A DNA stretch of 64,000 nucleotides from Coprinus comatus (lineage: Eukaryota; Basidiomycota; Agaricomycetes; Agaricales; Agaricaceae): positions 183,945-247,944 of the forward strand of contig JAWPGT010000034.1 in the NCBI GenBank assembly GCA_034638255.1, written 5' to 3'. The position numbers and the translations under genes were made by a program. A model generated the notes under the pieces. That model ran no database searches. It was given only the letters and a program-made list of their open reading frames with translations, and was not told where the DNA came from. Positions 36,401 to 47,914 of the stretch are shown piece by piece (the stretch's first letter is position 1; the number at the start of each line of letters is the position of its first letter).

Positions 36401-39203
36401 TAGGAGGTCGATTGTATCCTTTTAATGTAGGTTGTTTTGGAGGTGTTTGATTTAAAGGTAATGGAGTAAGAATGAGAGAGTCTATAATCTCTTGATTTTG
36501 TGGAAGTGGAAGTGTGGTAGGAGAAGATGAATTTGATGAAGTCGGATTCTGATTCTGATTCTGATTTGGATTTGGATTTGGTGAAGAAGGGAATTCTCCA
36601 AGTAGAGGTTCGGTAGGTAAAGGAGGTGGAGATGGAGCCGGATGTGGAGGGAGAGTTTTATTTATGTTAACGTCTTTTTCGTCTTTGCTTTGACCTTGAC
36701 TTTGACCTTGACCACCAACACCAACGCCAACACCAAACCCTTTCATAACACCTTTCCCTTTATCAAACTTAAACCTAGGTAATAAATCCGCAAACAACAA
36801 ATCTTTAGTAACATCAATTTGTTCTGCCATCTTTTCAAGTTGAAGAACGTTGTCACTTTTTAGAACTATTTGAGTTTTGGTTTGAGTTTGAGTTTGAGTT
36901 TGAGTTTGGTCTCGAGGATGAGGAACATTTGGTGACTTTGAATTTATTGGTGACTCGATTTCGATACTCGTAAATGATTGTTTATGTTTCAATTGAGGTC
37001 TAGGTGAATAGACTTCTCCTCCTCCTCCTCCTCCTCCTCCTTGTGTTACTCCTTCAACTGCTCCTTCTCCTAACAAATTTCCAACACCCAAACCAAATCT
37101 ATGAGCAACAGGAGAAACAGATCTACCTCTTCCACTAATAACTGAACTTAATCTTAAATGAGTAGCAATACGTGATGCTCTATCTCCTTTTCCTTCTTCT
37201 CTTTCTCCTCCTCCTCCTCCAACTCCTTTTCCTTCAATACCTGGAATATTAACATGAACGGATCGACCTCTTTGACTTGATGTTTCTATTACACCACCAA
37301 TATTATGATGATGATGACGATGGAGAGGAGAAGGGGGTGAAGACACGAGATTCGTATGTTCATATTGAGTTAAGGTGGTAGTATTGACATTAGGATATGA
37401 TTCCATTCGCATTTGAGTTTGCATTTGTGGGATTAAAGGTAACAATCGACGTTGTCCAGTCGGAGAACCAGAACCAGAGGTAGGTGGTAAACCAGATATA
37501 CCCAACCCAAATTGAACGTCCCTCTGCTGCTGTTGTTGTTGTTGTTGCGTATAAACTCCACCACCTCCTCCTACTCCTCCAACTCCTCCTCCTCCTACAC
37601 CTAAATTATACCCAGGATAATAAATCAAAGGATTAGGAGGAACCCAAACTTGATTATATTGATCCATATAAGGCGTATGTAATGGTATCATTGCTTGTTG
37701 TTGATGATATTGATATTGATGATTTAGGTAAGGTGAATTGGAAGTTGAAGTTGCTGGATCTAGGTATGCTACTGAATTTGGATTTAATCCTCCTCCTCCT
37801 CCTCCTACGATGACGTTATGGTTATGGTTATGGTTGTTGATGAGGTTTGGTGGTGGACTGGTATACATTGGTATGTTTGTGTGTTGAGGATATATTGGTT
37901 GTATATGTTGTCCTAGATAAGGATGATGATGTGGTGGAGGAGGAGGAATGTCGGGTATTGCGTCTGGATGAACGATTGTTACTGGTAGACTTAACAAGAT
38001 ATCTTTACTGTTTATTTTTATTTTTAAAAATAGTCAATTTCGGTTTTTGAATAATAACGTGAGAGGACAAACCTTCCGATAGGCATGATAACTTTAACTT
38101 CAACGAAAGCTTTTATCTCAAATAAAGCTTCGACTCTTATTTCACCTTCACCTTCACTTCCTCCTCCTATAATGTCTAACAAACCTCCTTTAACACTTCT
38201 AGCATCTGAAGGAACATCGAAAACGAGATTTGCAATGCCTTCACCTCCAGGTGGTAATATGTATTCTTGACCTTTGAATGGTATTGTTGTTATTGTATCT
38301 GTTAATTGAAGTGGTTGTTTCTGTTGTTGATCTCCACTTGATGTTGTTGGAAGGTGTAATAAACGGGTTAGATTAACGACTAATCCCGAATTCTAATAAA
38401 ATAAAATAAAATAAAACAATCAAATGAGGAAATATAATATAATAAATATATTAACGAACCTTACGCGTTGAATGATTCTTGACATGAACTTCAACACAAG
38501 CACTTTCACCAACAACCAAAAAACCACCAACAACTCTAGCATTAACCCAAAACTTTCCATTCTCACCAATAGCTACACCTTCTGATATCAATTCTCTTCC
38601 TATTCTTCTACTACCCAAGGATTCATCAACATCAAATGATTCAACCATTTCAACTTCTTGTTTCGCCAATACCATTTGTCTTTCTCCTTTCCAATAAACA
38701 CCTACACTTCCTCTTACTTCATATCTTACTTTCGCTAATCCATTTGCGAAATCAATAGAAGCAGGTAATGTGTGTGGGATAGGAATTCGGAAAAGAAAAG
38801 TTGATATTCCTTTCTTTGCTTTCCAATAATCCATAGGTACCCCTCCTCCTCCTCTTCCTCTTCCTACTCCTTCATCATCTTCCCCCTCCACCTCTTCACA
38901 AACATCACCAATGACATTAGCATAAACAGCATTCGAAGGAGGAACACCAGGACCCTGAAACAATCTCTTCAAATGTAAAAAAGTAGATCTAGCAGAATGA
39001 TCTCTGCTCATCAACTCTTCAAACCCAAACACTTCAACCTGAATAACTCCCAAAGCTATTTTCTCAGATTTACAATCAACCTTGACTCTTCCCGTAACAA
39101 CCGTTCCTGCAACCACCGGTTTACCATGCGGAATTTCAATAAACACTTTGATTTTCGAATGGTTAGTCGTCGTGTTCATCGGTTCTGGAACCGATACGGT
39201 CAT
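33422..39203 (-). CDS. Arrestin-like protein with very long low-complexity C-terminal tail (frame break near 35.7 kb)
   Basis: Probable alpha-arrestin-like trafficking adaptor. Exon 1 (39203-38460) holds the arrestin N-domain (KIKVFIEIPHGKPVVAGTVV and ALGVIQVEVFGFEEL). Exon 2 (38392-38073) holds the C-domain (NSGLVVNLTRLLHLP, VEVKVIMPIGR). Exon 3 starts at 38007 and continues KDILLSLPVTIVHP, the classic end of an arrestin fold. A disordered tail of about 1,500 residues follows, with Gly, Pro, Gln, Ser and Lys-Glu repeats. The tail changes reading frame at 35688-35701: one frame ends at a TAA while the next opens 14 bases earlier. A 148-nt intron (GTACCA near 35846 to GAAG at 35699) would restore frame, but the acceptor is weak. 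Otherwise this is a real or technical one-base frameshift. Confidence 0.72.
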
Positions 39204-39312
39204 GGTTGTTTGTTGCCAGTGTTGATAATTGAGCAGAGGGTGAATTGTATAAAGGGAACGTTGTTATAAGAAAGAGGGGGTGAGACAAGTCTATATAAGG
39301 AAAGTCCCCTAA

Positions 39313-40716
39313 CTAATCCTCCATAGCTTCCAATCTCGCAATTTGCCGATCTCTAACCGCACCTTGCCACCTCTGCAACTTTGCAATTTCATGAACCTGA
39401 AATCCATATATCTTCGGTTTATATCTTTCAGCTTTCAATGCAACAGCAATCGTACTTCCTCCATCTCTTTCATTTTCTGTTTCATCTTCACCACGTCCTC
39501 TATTTCTTTTAATCATCCTTCTACCTTCTCCTACTCCTCCAATACCTCCTCCTCCTACTCCTCCTCCTACTCCTCCTCCTCCTATTCCACTACCACCAAT
39601 ACCAGTAATTCCAGATCCACCAATCCCACTACCAGAAACTCCAGGTAAATTCGGTACATTACTAGGTCCACCATAATCTGCAGGTCCATTTTTAGGTGGT
39701 GTAAGATTTGGATAGACTAGAAACAATAAATGAGGAAATGTCGTCCCGAAATAAGCTCCATCGATAGATCCATGTCTTGATGATTTAGGTGAATATAAAT
39801 CTTCACATCTTCCACAATGAAGTTTTACTGATTTTTCATATGGCATATCGGTTAATCCTACTGGAAGTAAAGCTTGTGAATTACAAAGGACTCTTGGACA
39901 ACGTCCGAAATCGGCTCTTTTGTATTTTTCAATCTAAGTTGGTACAGTTTGTTAGGGCTTTATGATATAAAGGAGATTTGGGGGTTTTTTTTTACGTTAC
40001 CATTTTGGCTAAACCACGAGCTGTAACGATCCATCGTGCATGAATAAGTCCATAAAGAAGTCTTGCTTGAACATCTAATGATCCACGTAAAGTATCTTGA
40101 ATATCATCATCTATTTTACAATCAGTATACCACCTACAAAGTAATAAAAGTTAATAAATGATACGTACCAAGATTATCGGTAATCAAATCCAAAGCTTGC
40201 GAATAATTCGCTACTTCATTGTTTAGACCCGTAAGATTGAATCGATCAAGTATAAAATCTTCATCTACTTCGCAAAAGTATTCGTTTCCTTTTGATGAAA
40301 GGAACCATGAGATCCACTGTATAAGTGTGCGTGTGCGTTATGTGTGCGTGTGCGTTTTTTTCGTGTTCGAGTTTGTTATATATACGTCAATGGTAGCTCG
40401 TTCTTCATAGTGAAGGCGGTTGATCAACTTACGGAACTAGTTGAAGAATGAATGTTAGTTATTCTAGATAACATATAATAGGGTTTTTGACTGATGACTT
40501 TACCTAGAATAATCGGAATCTGAACCAGTCGAAATTTCTTCCACTACAAAAACAAACCACACACAAAACCATACAAAAGCCAAAAAGCCAAAACAAAAAA
40601 AAAAAAAAAAAAAAAAGGAAACGCTCCTATTTAGCACATACACCCCCAAATATACCAACGCGACACACAAAAAGTAGAAAGGACGTACTTATACTATGAT
40701 GATTAACGTTTGCCAT
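39313..40716 (-). CDS. CKB1: Casein kinase 2 regulatory (beta) subunit
   Basis: Regulatory subunit of protein kinase CK2; dimerises through a zinc finger and docks the catalytic subunit. Exons: 40716-40689, 40543-40504, a 4-nt microexon 40436-40433, 40316-40169, 40110-40001 and 39933-39313; 316 residues. Family motifs: [46 protein letters not shown], the zinc site CPRVLC and CGRC, and [11 protein letters not shown]. Without the TTCC microexon the second exon (phase 2) cannot be joined in frame to the WISWF exon. An insertion of about 70 Gly/Ser and basic residues follows the zinc-finger region, and the [13 protein letters not shown] tail ends the protein. The intron between 40168 and 40111 could instead be shorter (31-35 nt) with a different local sequence. 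A tract of about 22 A lies in intron 1. Confidence 0.88.
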
Positions 40717-41223
40717 ACACTGGCAGTTATGTTTTGAAGAATTCGTGAAGAGTTTTCGTTCAAATGGAAGTGAAAGGGATGGAGGGATAGGATAATATCA
40801 AGAGAAGAAGAAAAAACGTGGTGGAGTTGAATGGTTTTTGGGTGGTCAGAGGTCAAAAGGGTTAGGGTCACGACCACCAACTTAATTTGGAAAAGAAACC
40901 AGATTAGATAATCTGTGGCTGTGCTCTTTCACGTTTCATCGACATCCCCCCTCTCTGCGCGTGGTCGGAGCCAAACAATGACAAACGAACTTTCCGAAAT
41001 TCTAATGTAATACTTAATACTGAAATAGCCTCAACGTCAATGAATTAGTACCGTTCGTTGTAACTTGTGTATGTATGCTATGTAGTAAGCTTGCTACAAT
41101 TATGTTTTTTTTTTCGCACTGATGCATGACATGATGATCCTGTACACCCGCTAGTACTGTATTAAAATCCACTCAGCAGACTACAAAAAGAGGTGAAACA
41201 CGACTAAATATAGTTCAAAGTCT
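40717..41223. other. Intergenic boundary between housekeeping block and accessory island
   Basis: About 500 bases holding the promoter of CKB1 and the 3' flank of the Crinkler-type gene. No gene, repeat array or target-site duplication was recognised. Confidence 0.4.
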
Positions 41224-43539
41224 TTAATTGAAAAGTTTCTCAAGCATGTTCAGGTCATGCTGCGGTTGGATAAGTTCCAATGGTTTCATGCCTGGAGCCC
41301 ACATTCCTTCTAAGGTAGACATTCTTACTGGGTACCTAGCGTATGCCATCTGATTTTCTCCATGATTATCTTGAGGATAGGAGCCACTCCAGTCAAAGTC
41401 GATGAACCAAACCTTATCCTCATTGTCCACCAGGATATTTGGCCAACGCAGATCACCAAGCACATATCCCTGTGAATGCAACAGTTCCAAGACCTTTGTA
41501 ATTTGTTGACGTGCATCAGGCGGAAGTTTGGCGTTGTTCGGGCGAGCGTGAATGTAGTCCATCACCACCATGACAATAGACCCGAGGTGTAGGCCCGCCG
41601 ACCCTTTAGCATCATGTGTAGAAGACACACTTGAAACAGAGGCGAAGAGGGGTTCGCAATAGTGTAGTTGAGGCGCGACTTTCTTTGTGGCAAGAAACTC
41701 GTGGACCTCCTTCCCGTACCTAGTTGCAAATTTGACCACAACCTTTTTCCCTTCACTCCCTTTGAGTTCCGCGAGATACGTGACACACTGAGGGTCTTGT
41801 AGAGTAGAAAGATACTGGAACGATGTGGCAACGCCATCTTTGGCAGTATACGAGTTCGGGTACGGGAAATAGCGAGGGTGGGGCTTAGTTGAAACGAGAG
41901 GAGGGATATTATCCAAAGTCTGGTAGTATTTTTCTAGGTCTTTTATGCATTTCCGGAGCGCAACAAACAACCGAGTGACATTGTAGAGTCGATCATCTTC
42001 TTGGGTTGATGATAGTGCCATCCACTTGATATCAGTGAGATGTTGGATAATCATTTTGTCAGTGAAGACACCTCCCATAATACCAAGCCACGGGCTGGCT
42101 CCGGCGATCATGAACATTGGGCAGCAGCATTTGTCTCGAACGCTCTTTCTCTAATGAATAGGTCAGAAGTTGGTCAGACTCAGTCAAGGCCATCACTCAC
42201 ACTCTCCTCGATCCAGGAGCGTCTCGCAGCAATACCCGCCTGAAGGAAAGGGTCACAGCCACCCTCTCCCAGCATATTTTTCAGTTCCAAGAACACAATG
42301 GCAATTCGTGATTGCTCTATTTGAATAGCATAAGTGCCATCAGTGCAGGTGCCGTCTTCGTTGAAATCTTTGATAACTGTGACGCCGAGAATATCAGTGA
42401 GATGTTCCCTGACAGTTGCGGCCACATCGTCTTCCTTGGCAGGCAATGTGGACAGAGTGTACATAAAGGTTTCGATACGTACCAGATCCTCGCTTGTTAT
42501 TGGTAGGGAAGGATCATCGACCAGGTTCTTAAACTGTTGGAAGATGGGATGGAAGATGGTTATTGGGGGGACGACTGTCGAACAACCTCTTGGGGCCCGC
42601 AGGCCGTCGTAAATTATTTGACCTCCATCTATTTGAACGTTGCAATATCCAGACGATTTGGCCCCCGCCAATGGGGTGGAGCCTTTAGTTTGAACCATCG
42701 TGGTGTATCCTACAGATACGTCAATAAGAGTATCCAGAGAAACTTGGAACCGGACATACGAATGAATTCCCGGAGCTCCGGGACCTGATCCACCTCGGTA
42801 GCTGGAGGCAAGGCATGAGCGCGAGCGGAAAGTGCACAAGTTGCATGGCAAAACTCACTAGTGGGTATCGACGCGATGACATGCAAATGGCGCTTTGGAG
42901 GATCCTCAAAAAGTACTGATATCTCGTCAATAGGAGAAAGTTTGACCAGCTGCTCGGTGTCGAGGTCTTTTAGTTTCTCAGGCAGCGCGTTGTCTACGGG
43001 TAGCAAAACCTTGAAAAGCTGTATCTTGTCGATACCCACGTTTGCGAAACGGTCGGGGTACTGATTTCTGATCCTCTCTTTGAGTAAGCCGACAGTCATG
43101 CCCTGCGAGATGTCCACCGCGGAAACATTGTCAATCGCATCGCCAAAAATGAGGCAGTTCAAGGTTTCTGGACGAATCAGGAGCCGCGAGAAATGATAGA
43201 TTGGGGGTAAAGCTCACTAGCAGGCATATGCACGATGACATGCAAATGGCGCCTTGGAGGATTTTGGAAGTGGTCTGATATCTTGTCGAAAGGCGGGGAG
43301 AGTGGGTCTAGCTGCTTGATATCGAGGCCTTCTAGTTTCCCAGGCAGCTCGTTGTCTACGGGTAGCAAAACCTTGAAAAGTTGTATCTCGCCTGCATCCA
43401 CGTTCGCGACACGGCTGGGTTTTTTATATCTGACCTGAGCTCTGAGGAACATGATAGTCATGGCGTGTGGGATGTCTACCTCGAACATATTGTGGATCTC
43501 ATCGCCAAAAATGAGGCAGTTAAGTGTGGTCATCGACAT
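41224..43539 (-). CDS. Crinkler (CRN)-type protein: two tandem header domains, REase-like and kinase-like domains
   Basis: Five exons splice in phase to about 702 residues: 43539-43218, 43167-42859, 42801-42760, 42709-42201 and 42150-41224; every intron has GTGAG or GTATG and AG. Exons 1 and 2 each encode a complete ubiquitin-like CRN header (LNCLIFGD, IQLFKVLLPVDN, ISDHF or ISVLF, RRHLHV or KRHLHV). The second is joined to the first through a 50-nt intron. Exon 4 carries a PD-(D/E)XK-like core: TDG near 346 and FLELKN near 365, then GGCDPFLQAG. Exon 5 has CCCPMFMIAGASPWLGIMGG, then a kinase-like domain with VVVKF (Lys about 534), GDLRWPNILV (Asp about 627) and FIDFDWSG (about 645). This layout matches the CR effector family of header plus nuclease plus kinase. 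The start could also be 43566 or 43533. It is divergent from, and only about 100 bases away from, a broken gene. Confidence 0.82.
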
Positions 43540-43637
43540 AGTGGACGCTGGCTGAGAGGACAACATGTTAGACACTGCCTGTCTGCCGCCTGTCCAGGCC
43601 CAAGCTCCTTTCCTGCACGTGCGAGGCAAATAAATGC

Positions 43638-44418
43638 ATATTTACGTCGATCTCTCGCAGAGCGGGATGGAATAGCCTTACAAAATTTGTAAAATCTAAT
43701 CTCATTGTTTTCAAACACTCCGGGAATTATTCCGTACCGACCTGCCACTTGGTGGACAAAACGGTTCGGCTTCGTATTCCGGACCAGGACACTTTGGCTT
43801 GGAATGCTTGTTAAATTGGTTACATTAATCCCATTATTCCCCAGCATCGAAATGCTAACCTTGACAATCAAACGACCTGATTCATATGATCACGCACCTC
43901 TGAGGGATATTTATGGCACGCCTTGGGATTTGGCTTCGTCCCACCTACTGCAGTCAGTACCTAGTACCATTAAGGTTATCAGCTTGGAAGGCTTCCTTAT
44001 CTCAGCACACACATGGAGGAATTTCTTGTTTACCCATCCCAACATCACTACCATCAATCCACCAATGGTACTCAATACCCGGGCCATCAGCGAAACTGAC
44101 ATGTTCAAAATCGAATCCCCACCGTTGCATCCGCATCTCAGATACATCGCAACCGATTACAGAACTTTGAATCACTCGTGGACGTTGGGAGTCATTGTAG
44201 AACATTTGACCGTCGAACTTAAGGGTATCAGCCAAGATCGACCTGAGTTCGAGGATAACACTGGTTTGAACATTGCCCTGAGCTCAAGTTTTTTTCAACA
44301 TACTACAATGTTACCATCAATGACGACCAGGCTTACGTCCTTACATATTGTGATGCCTGATATTGGTTATGATGTTGAACCGTTTCCAATGCTATCATTG
44401 ACTCGCCCTCCCTATTAA
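43638..44418 (+). pseudogene. Frameshifted, truncated member of the dispersed leucine-rich family
   Basis: A first frame reads IFTSISRRAGWNSLTKFVKS and continues to DTLAWNAC, where it hits a TAA at 43812-43814. The frame starting at 43804 continues smoothly with LVKLVTLIPLFPSIEML, HLTVELKG, LSSSFFQ and RLTSLHIVMPD, and stops at 44418. A one-base slip near 43808 would join them. The C-terminal part present in the 31.9 kb copy (from CEGLENLEL on) is absent. On the left, the frame fades out within about 100 bases of the start of the Crinkler-type gene on the other strand, so the N-terminus seems lost there. No ATG is found for the first frame. Confidence 0.6.
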
Positions 44419-44572
44419 CTGGCATTACCCCCGATATATTCATCTTGCTGGTATGATTCATATCCAGTCGTAGTGCTCCCCGATCTGCGGACTCCATTAT
44501 TAGCAAAACATAGAGTTGTTACTTGTCGTTCTATCGAATCTTCTGTGAGTTTGCAATTCGCTTCGCGTAGAT

Positions 44573-46432
44573 TCAATAGCAAACGAGTGCCCTGTTGGTA
44601 TTAATAATATACGTCAGCTTCATAATCGTAAAATACGACACAGATTTTAGATACTTGCACAAAGGTAGTACACCACACCAAGCCATCTGTAGATAACAAT
44701 AAGACCCGCATGCCAGAAACGAGTAAGAGATAAAAACGTACACAGTCCAATCAATGACTCCAGCTAATCTATTACCACCCGGGGGATTCACTCTTTCGAA
44801 TAAAGCAAATGCAGTAACAACTGTTAGAAGTGGACCGGGAAGAGTTAATTCCGAATATTCTTCAATCACAAAGACATAAGCTTACCAAAGATTCTGTGAA
44901 TGTGTCTCTATGTCAATCATACTACTAAAACTAGGCCTAGGCCTGAGATTCAGACTCACGGGATAAAATAAAGTGTACCGTCTCGGTAGAACACATAAAC
45001 AATTGGGGTCATTTTTTTGACATGGGCGATATTCTCGTGAATGGTAGCCCCTACTTTTGTATCGTGAAGAAATTGGAATAGCCTGATCAGGGTAAGCATT
45101 GTTTCGACGCCTGTCAAATCAGCCTTTTTTAGTTAGGAGACTTGTTGAAGTGGTTCAGTGGAACATATACCAGTGGTGAACAGACGGATAGTCCTATATG
45201 AGATAGTTATCAGCTCATACCATCATACATTAAAGCAGAAAGTTCTGATTTGGACTCACCAGTGTGCAAGTGAGAGATTTGCATATATAGCAAATATTGA
45301 CGGTGGAGCATCAAGAAAGCACCCATACAAAACTGGCACGGGGAAGGCGTATTTTCTATTAAGGATTCTATTAAATATCATCCACGCAAATCCCATCTGA
45401 GAGAAATCTGAATTAAGTTTGAACGCTCGGTACCTGGAAGACTTACGCCAATTTCCACTAATATGACACCCTCTCCCTCAGCTCATTACCAAGAAACAAT
45501 TAATTTGAACTCCAGAACTTACGGGTGACCATAAAACCAAGTATTATTGTGACTAGAGATTGTAAGTTGAATTACTTCTCCACTGGCGAGGGAGATAATC
45601 TCACCTGCACGACCATTGTGCCACAACGCACGAAGTCGAATCACGAGTAAGGTCTTAACAGCGGCCGGGAGCAGTAGATCTATGATCCTAGCAAATAACG
45701 TTAGACATTTCGTATTTAGGTCCAAGGAGCACTCACAGAGTGCATAGAACACTGAGGGTAGTACATCTGTATATGATTTTACTTCAGATTAAGACTGACG
45801 AATGCCAAATTGAATGTCTACGTCTGTGATTTTGTCAGAAGATGGCCTCCCAAGCCAAGGACCAGGAGCTTCGACTCACTTTGGTTGATGAGAATTTGTT
45901 TAGGTTAACTGTACCAAAGCCAAAGCGGAAAAAAAATTCAAGAAATGTAGCACAATGGTTCACGTTTTCAACCTACGATGCTCCACCAACCTGAGAGCTT
46001 GTCAGTGGAGATATACATGTATGAACAGGAATTACTGCACAAGATATAGGTCAGAACCATCACTCCAATCGAAAAATAGATGACTCGGATCATAGACCAG
46101 GGTTTTTGTCGGTTACTACGCGCGGGGTAATATTATTTAGCTATGTAGCTCATGCCATGATTTAAATATTCACCCATGAATATATTTAATCTGCATCCAA
46201 GAACTAGTGAATACAGTATATGATGATTATTCTAGAACTCACCTCTCGCGAGAACCGACATACGAAATCATATATACAAAGTGTGAGAGCAGCATCTAAG
46301 AATATTAAGAATACTTTGACCACTGAGAAGACAGCGACCCAACTAACAATAGAAGTACCCTTGCCTACGGGTCCCTTCGAGATCAGCTATGTAATCATCG
46401 ATTGATAACCCGTATTCTTCCAGAGTAGCCAT
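44573..46432 (-). pseudogene. Fragments of a multi-exon membrane protein gene, DUF6533-like
   Basis: Several minus-strand pieces look coding and lie in a plausible order. First, MATLEEYGLSIDDYIAD at 46432, followed in a different frame by SWVAVFSVVKVFLIFLDAAL and a GTGAGT donor at 46242. Next, a 45.6-45.7 kb exon (LLLPAAVKTLLVIRLRALW). Then a 45.27-45.40 kb exon (FPVPVLYGCFLDAPPSIFAI). Then VAHVKKMTPIVYVFYRDGTLYF-like sequence at 44.96-45.1 kb, and a last piece with TLPGPLLTVVTAFALFERV. A VxxFYRDGxLYF motif and a first-helix IYDF segment recall the basidiomycete DUF6533 seven-helix proteins. The break in the first exon and stop-filled sequence near 45.85-46.0 kb suggest decay, but a misread exon structure is possible. 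Confidence 0.4.
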
Positions 46433-47914
46433 ATTTTATTCCTCGGGTGTGTCGCGAGCGGTAGTCGTGGATGTGGAAGTTGGGGCTCTTTTGACTTGTA
46501 TGAGGCATTGCTTTATAACTTGGATGAACGTTTTAAACGTGAGTCAACTTTGATTAGATTCCCACAGATAGCACCGAGGTAGCACAGGTTGGGAACAGAT
46601 GTTCTTAGCACGCCCTTGACCAACCTGAAAGTAAATTGCCAGAGTGATATAAATCAGGTACACAATGTAAGGTAGGGCGCGTTTTTGATACGTCGGCGCT
46701 GATTTCGGACATGTTAATCCAGATCTAGATCAGGCTTCGAACTCGCTTCGAACCATCACAAAGTCTTTCTGGGAATATAAGTGCAGCTACACCTTGACGC
46801 TTTAAAACCCGAAAATACAGAACAACAGTGGGAGGTGATAATGGTCGGGCTGGCCCCGACCACATACGTGTGAACATGGGCATGCTAACTCGGCAGCAGC
46901 CGAGCACAGGTATTACCTGGTACCGCATTGGCATCGTTCGTAACGTTTGTATATGTACATACTTATAATCCGTGTTTGAAGCGGTACCTATATGAATGAT
47001 CTATGAATGATTGAGGTTTCATGCGTCACACATAAGGCTATACAACTGCTATACATGCGCGTAGTTCCATTCACCTTTCGTACTTAAGTTCTTACCGAAA
47101 CTCAGGACATTAGACATCCCACAATCCATGGAACTGGACCCAACATTAATTGGATAAGCTTTCTGAGTCGGTAGTATTATACATACTAGAATATGCCAGT
47201 CACTGAATGCCACATAATGTCGGACGCATCCACTTAGACCACAGATACACGATCAAACGGACCACGAATTTTTTATCATGCTTAGACACTATTGTATATA
47301 TAAAAACCAAGCATTCTTGCCAGTTTCCCCTCATTCTCGACCTCACGAGTCTTAAGGTGAGATTTCTACTTCATTATCTTCTTTTGCCCTTATACTAATT
47401 TCTAATTCCTGTCCTGAGCATTACTCTGCTATCGCTTACAACAGGTACTTGATATATCTCCCTTGCTACCATTTGTCAGTTTGTCATTAATCTTGATCAC
47501 ACTGCGATTTTGTTCTTAGAAAGAACATCAACCGACATTACCACAATAATCCTCTATCAACAAACAATGTTTATGATGTTTACCGAGATCTTACGTTGGC
47601 TCTGCTCCTTCGAGCTTCCATATAGATTCATTCTACAAATTCGTAGATGTTATCGTGCTTTGTTTAATTAACTTAGATCATTGATGTAGTGCGATGTGGT
47701 GTCTTCTGCAATTCAATGCCAATGGGAGACTGGGGGAGATTAATTTAATTTTACTGTCCAATTCGTACCTTGCTCTTGAAGGTTCAAATGAGAAGACATC
47801 TATTTTTTACAACTCGACACAACGTTGAACAATGTAACAAGAAATGGCTATGATCGTACAAGTACATATCAAGAAATACACCACATATCAGCATCTTTAA
47901 AGCAACATAGTCTT
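46433..47914. other. Intergenic, no gene recognised
   Basis: About 1.5 kb between the accessory island and the first DUF4139 gene. A short imperfect inverted repeat (GTCGGGCTGGCCCCGAC) lies near 46842-46860. Nothing else is supported. Confidence 0.35.

Noticed and set aside
40134..40164. 31-nt intron in CKB1
   Set aside because: In frame but shorter than any other intron here. The 58-nt alternative (40168-40111) uses a GTACGT donor common in this window.
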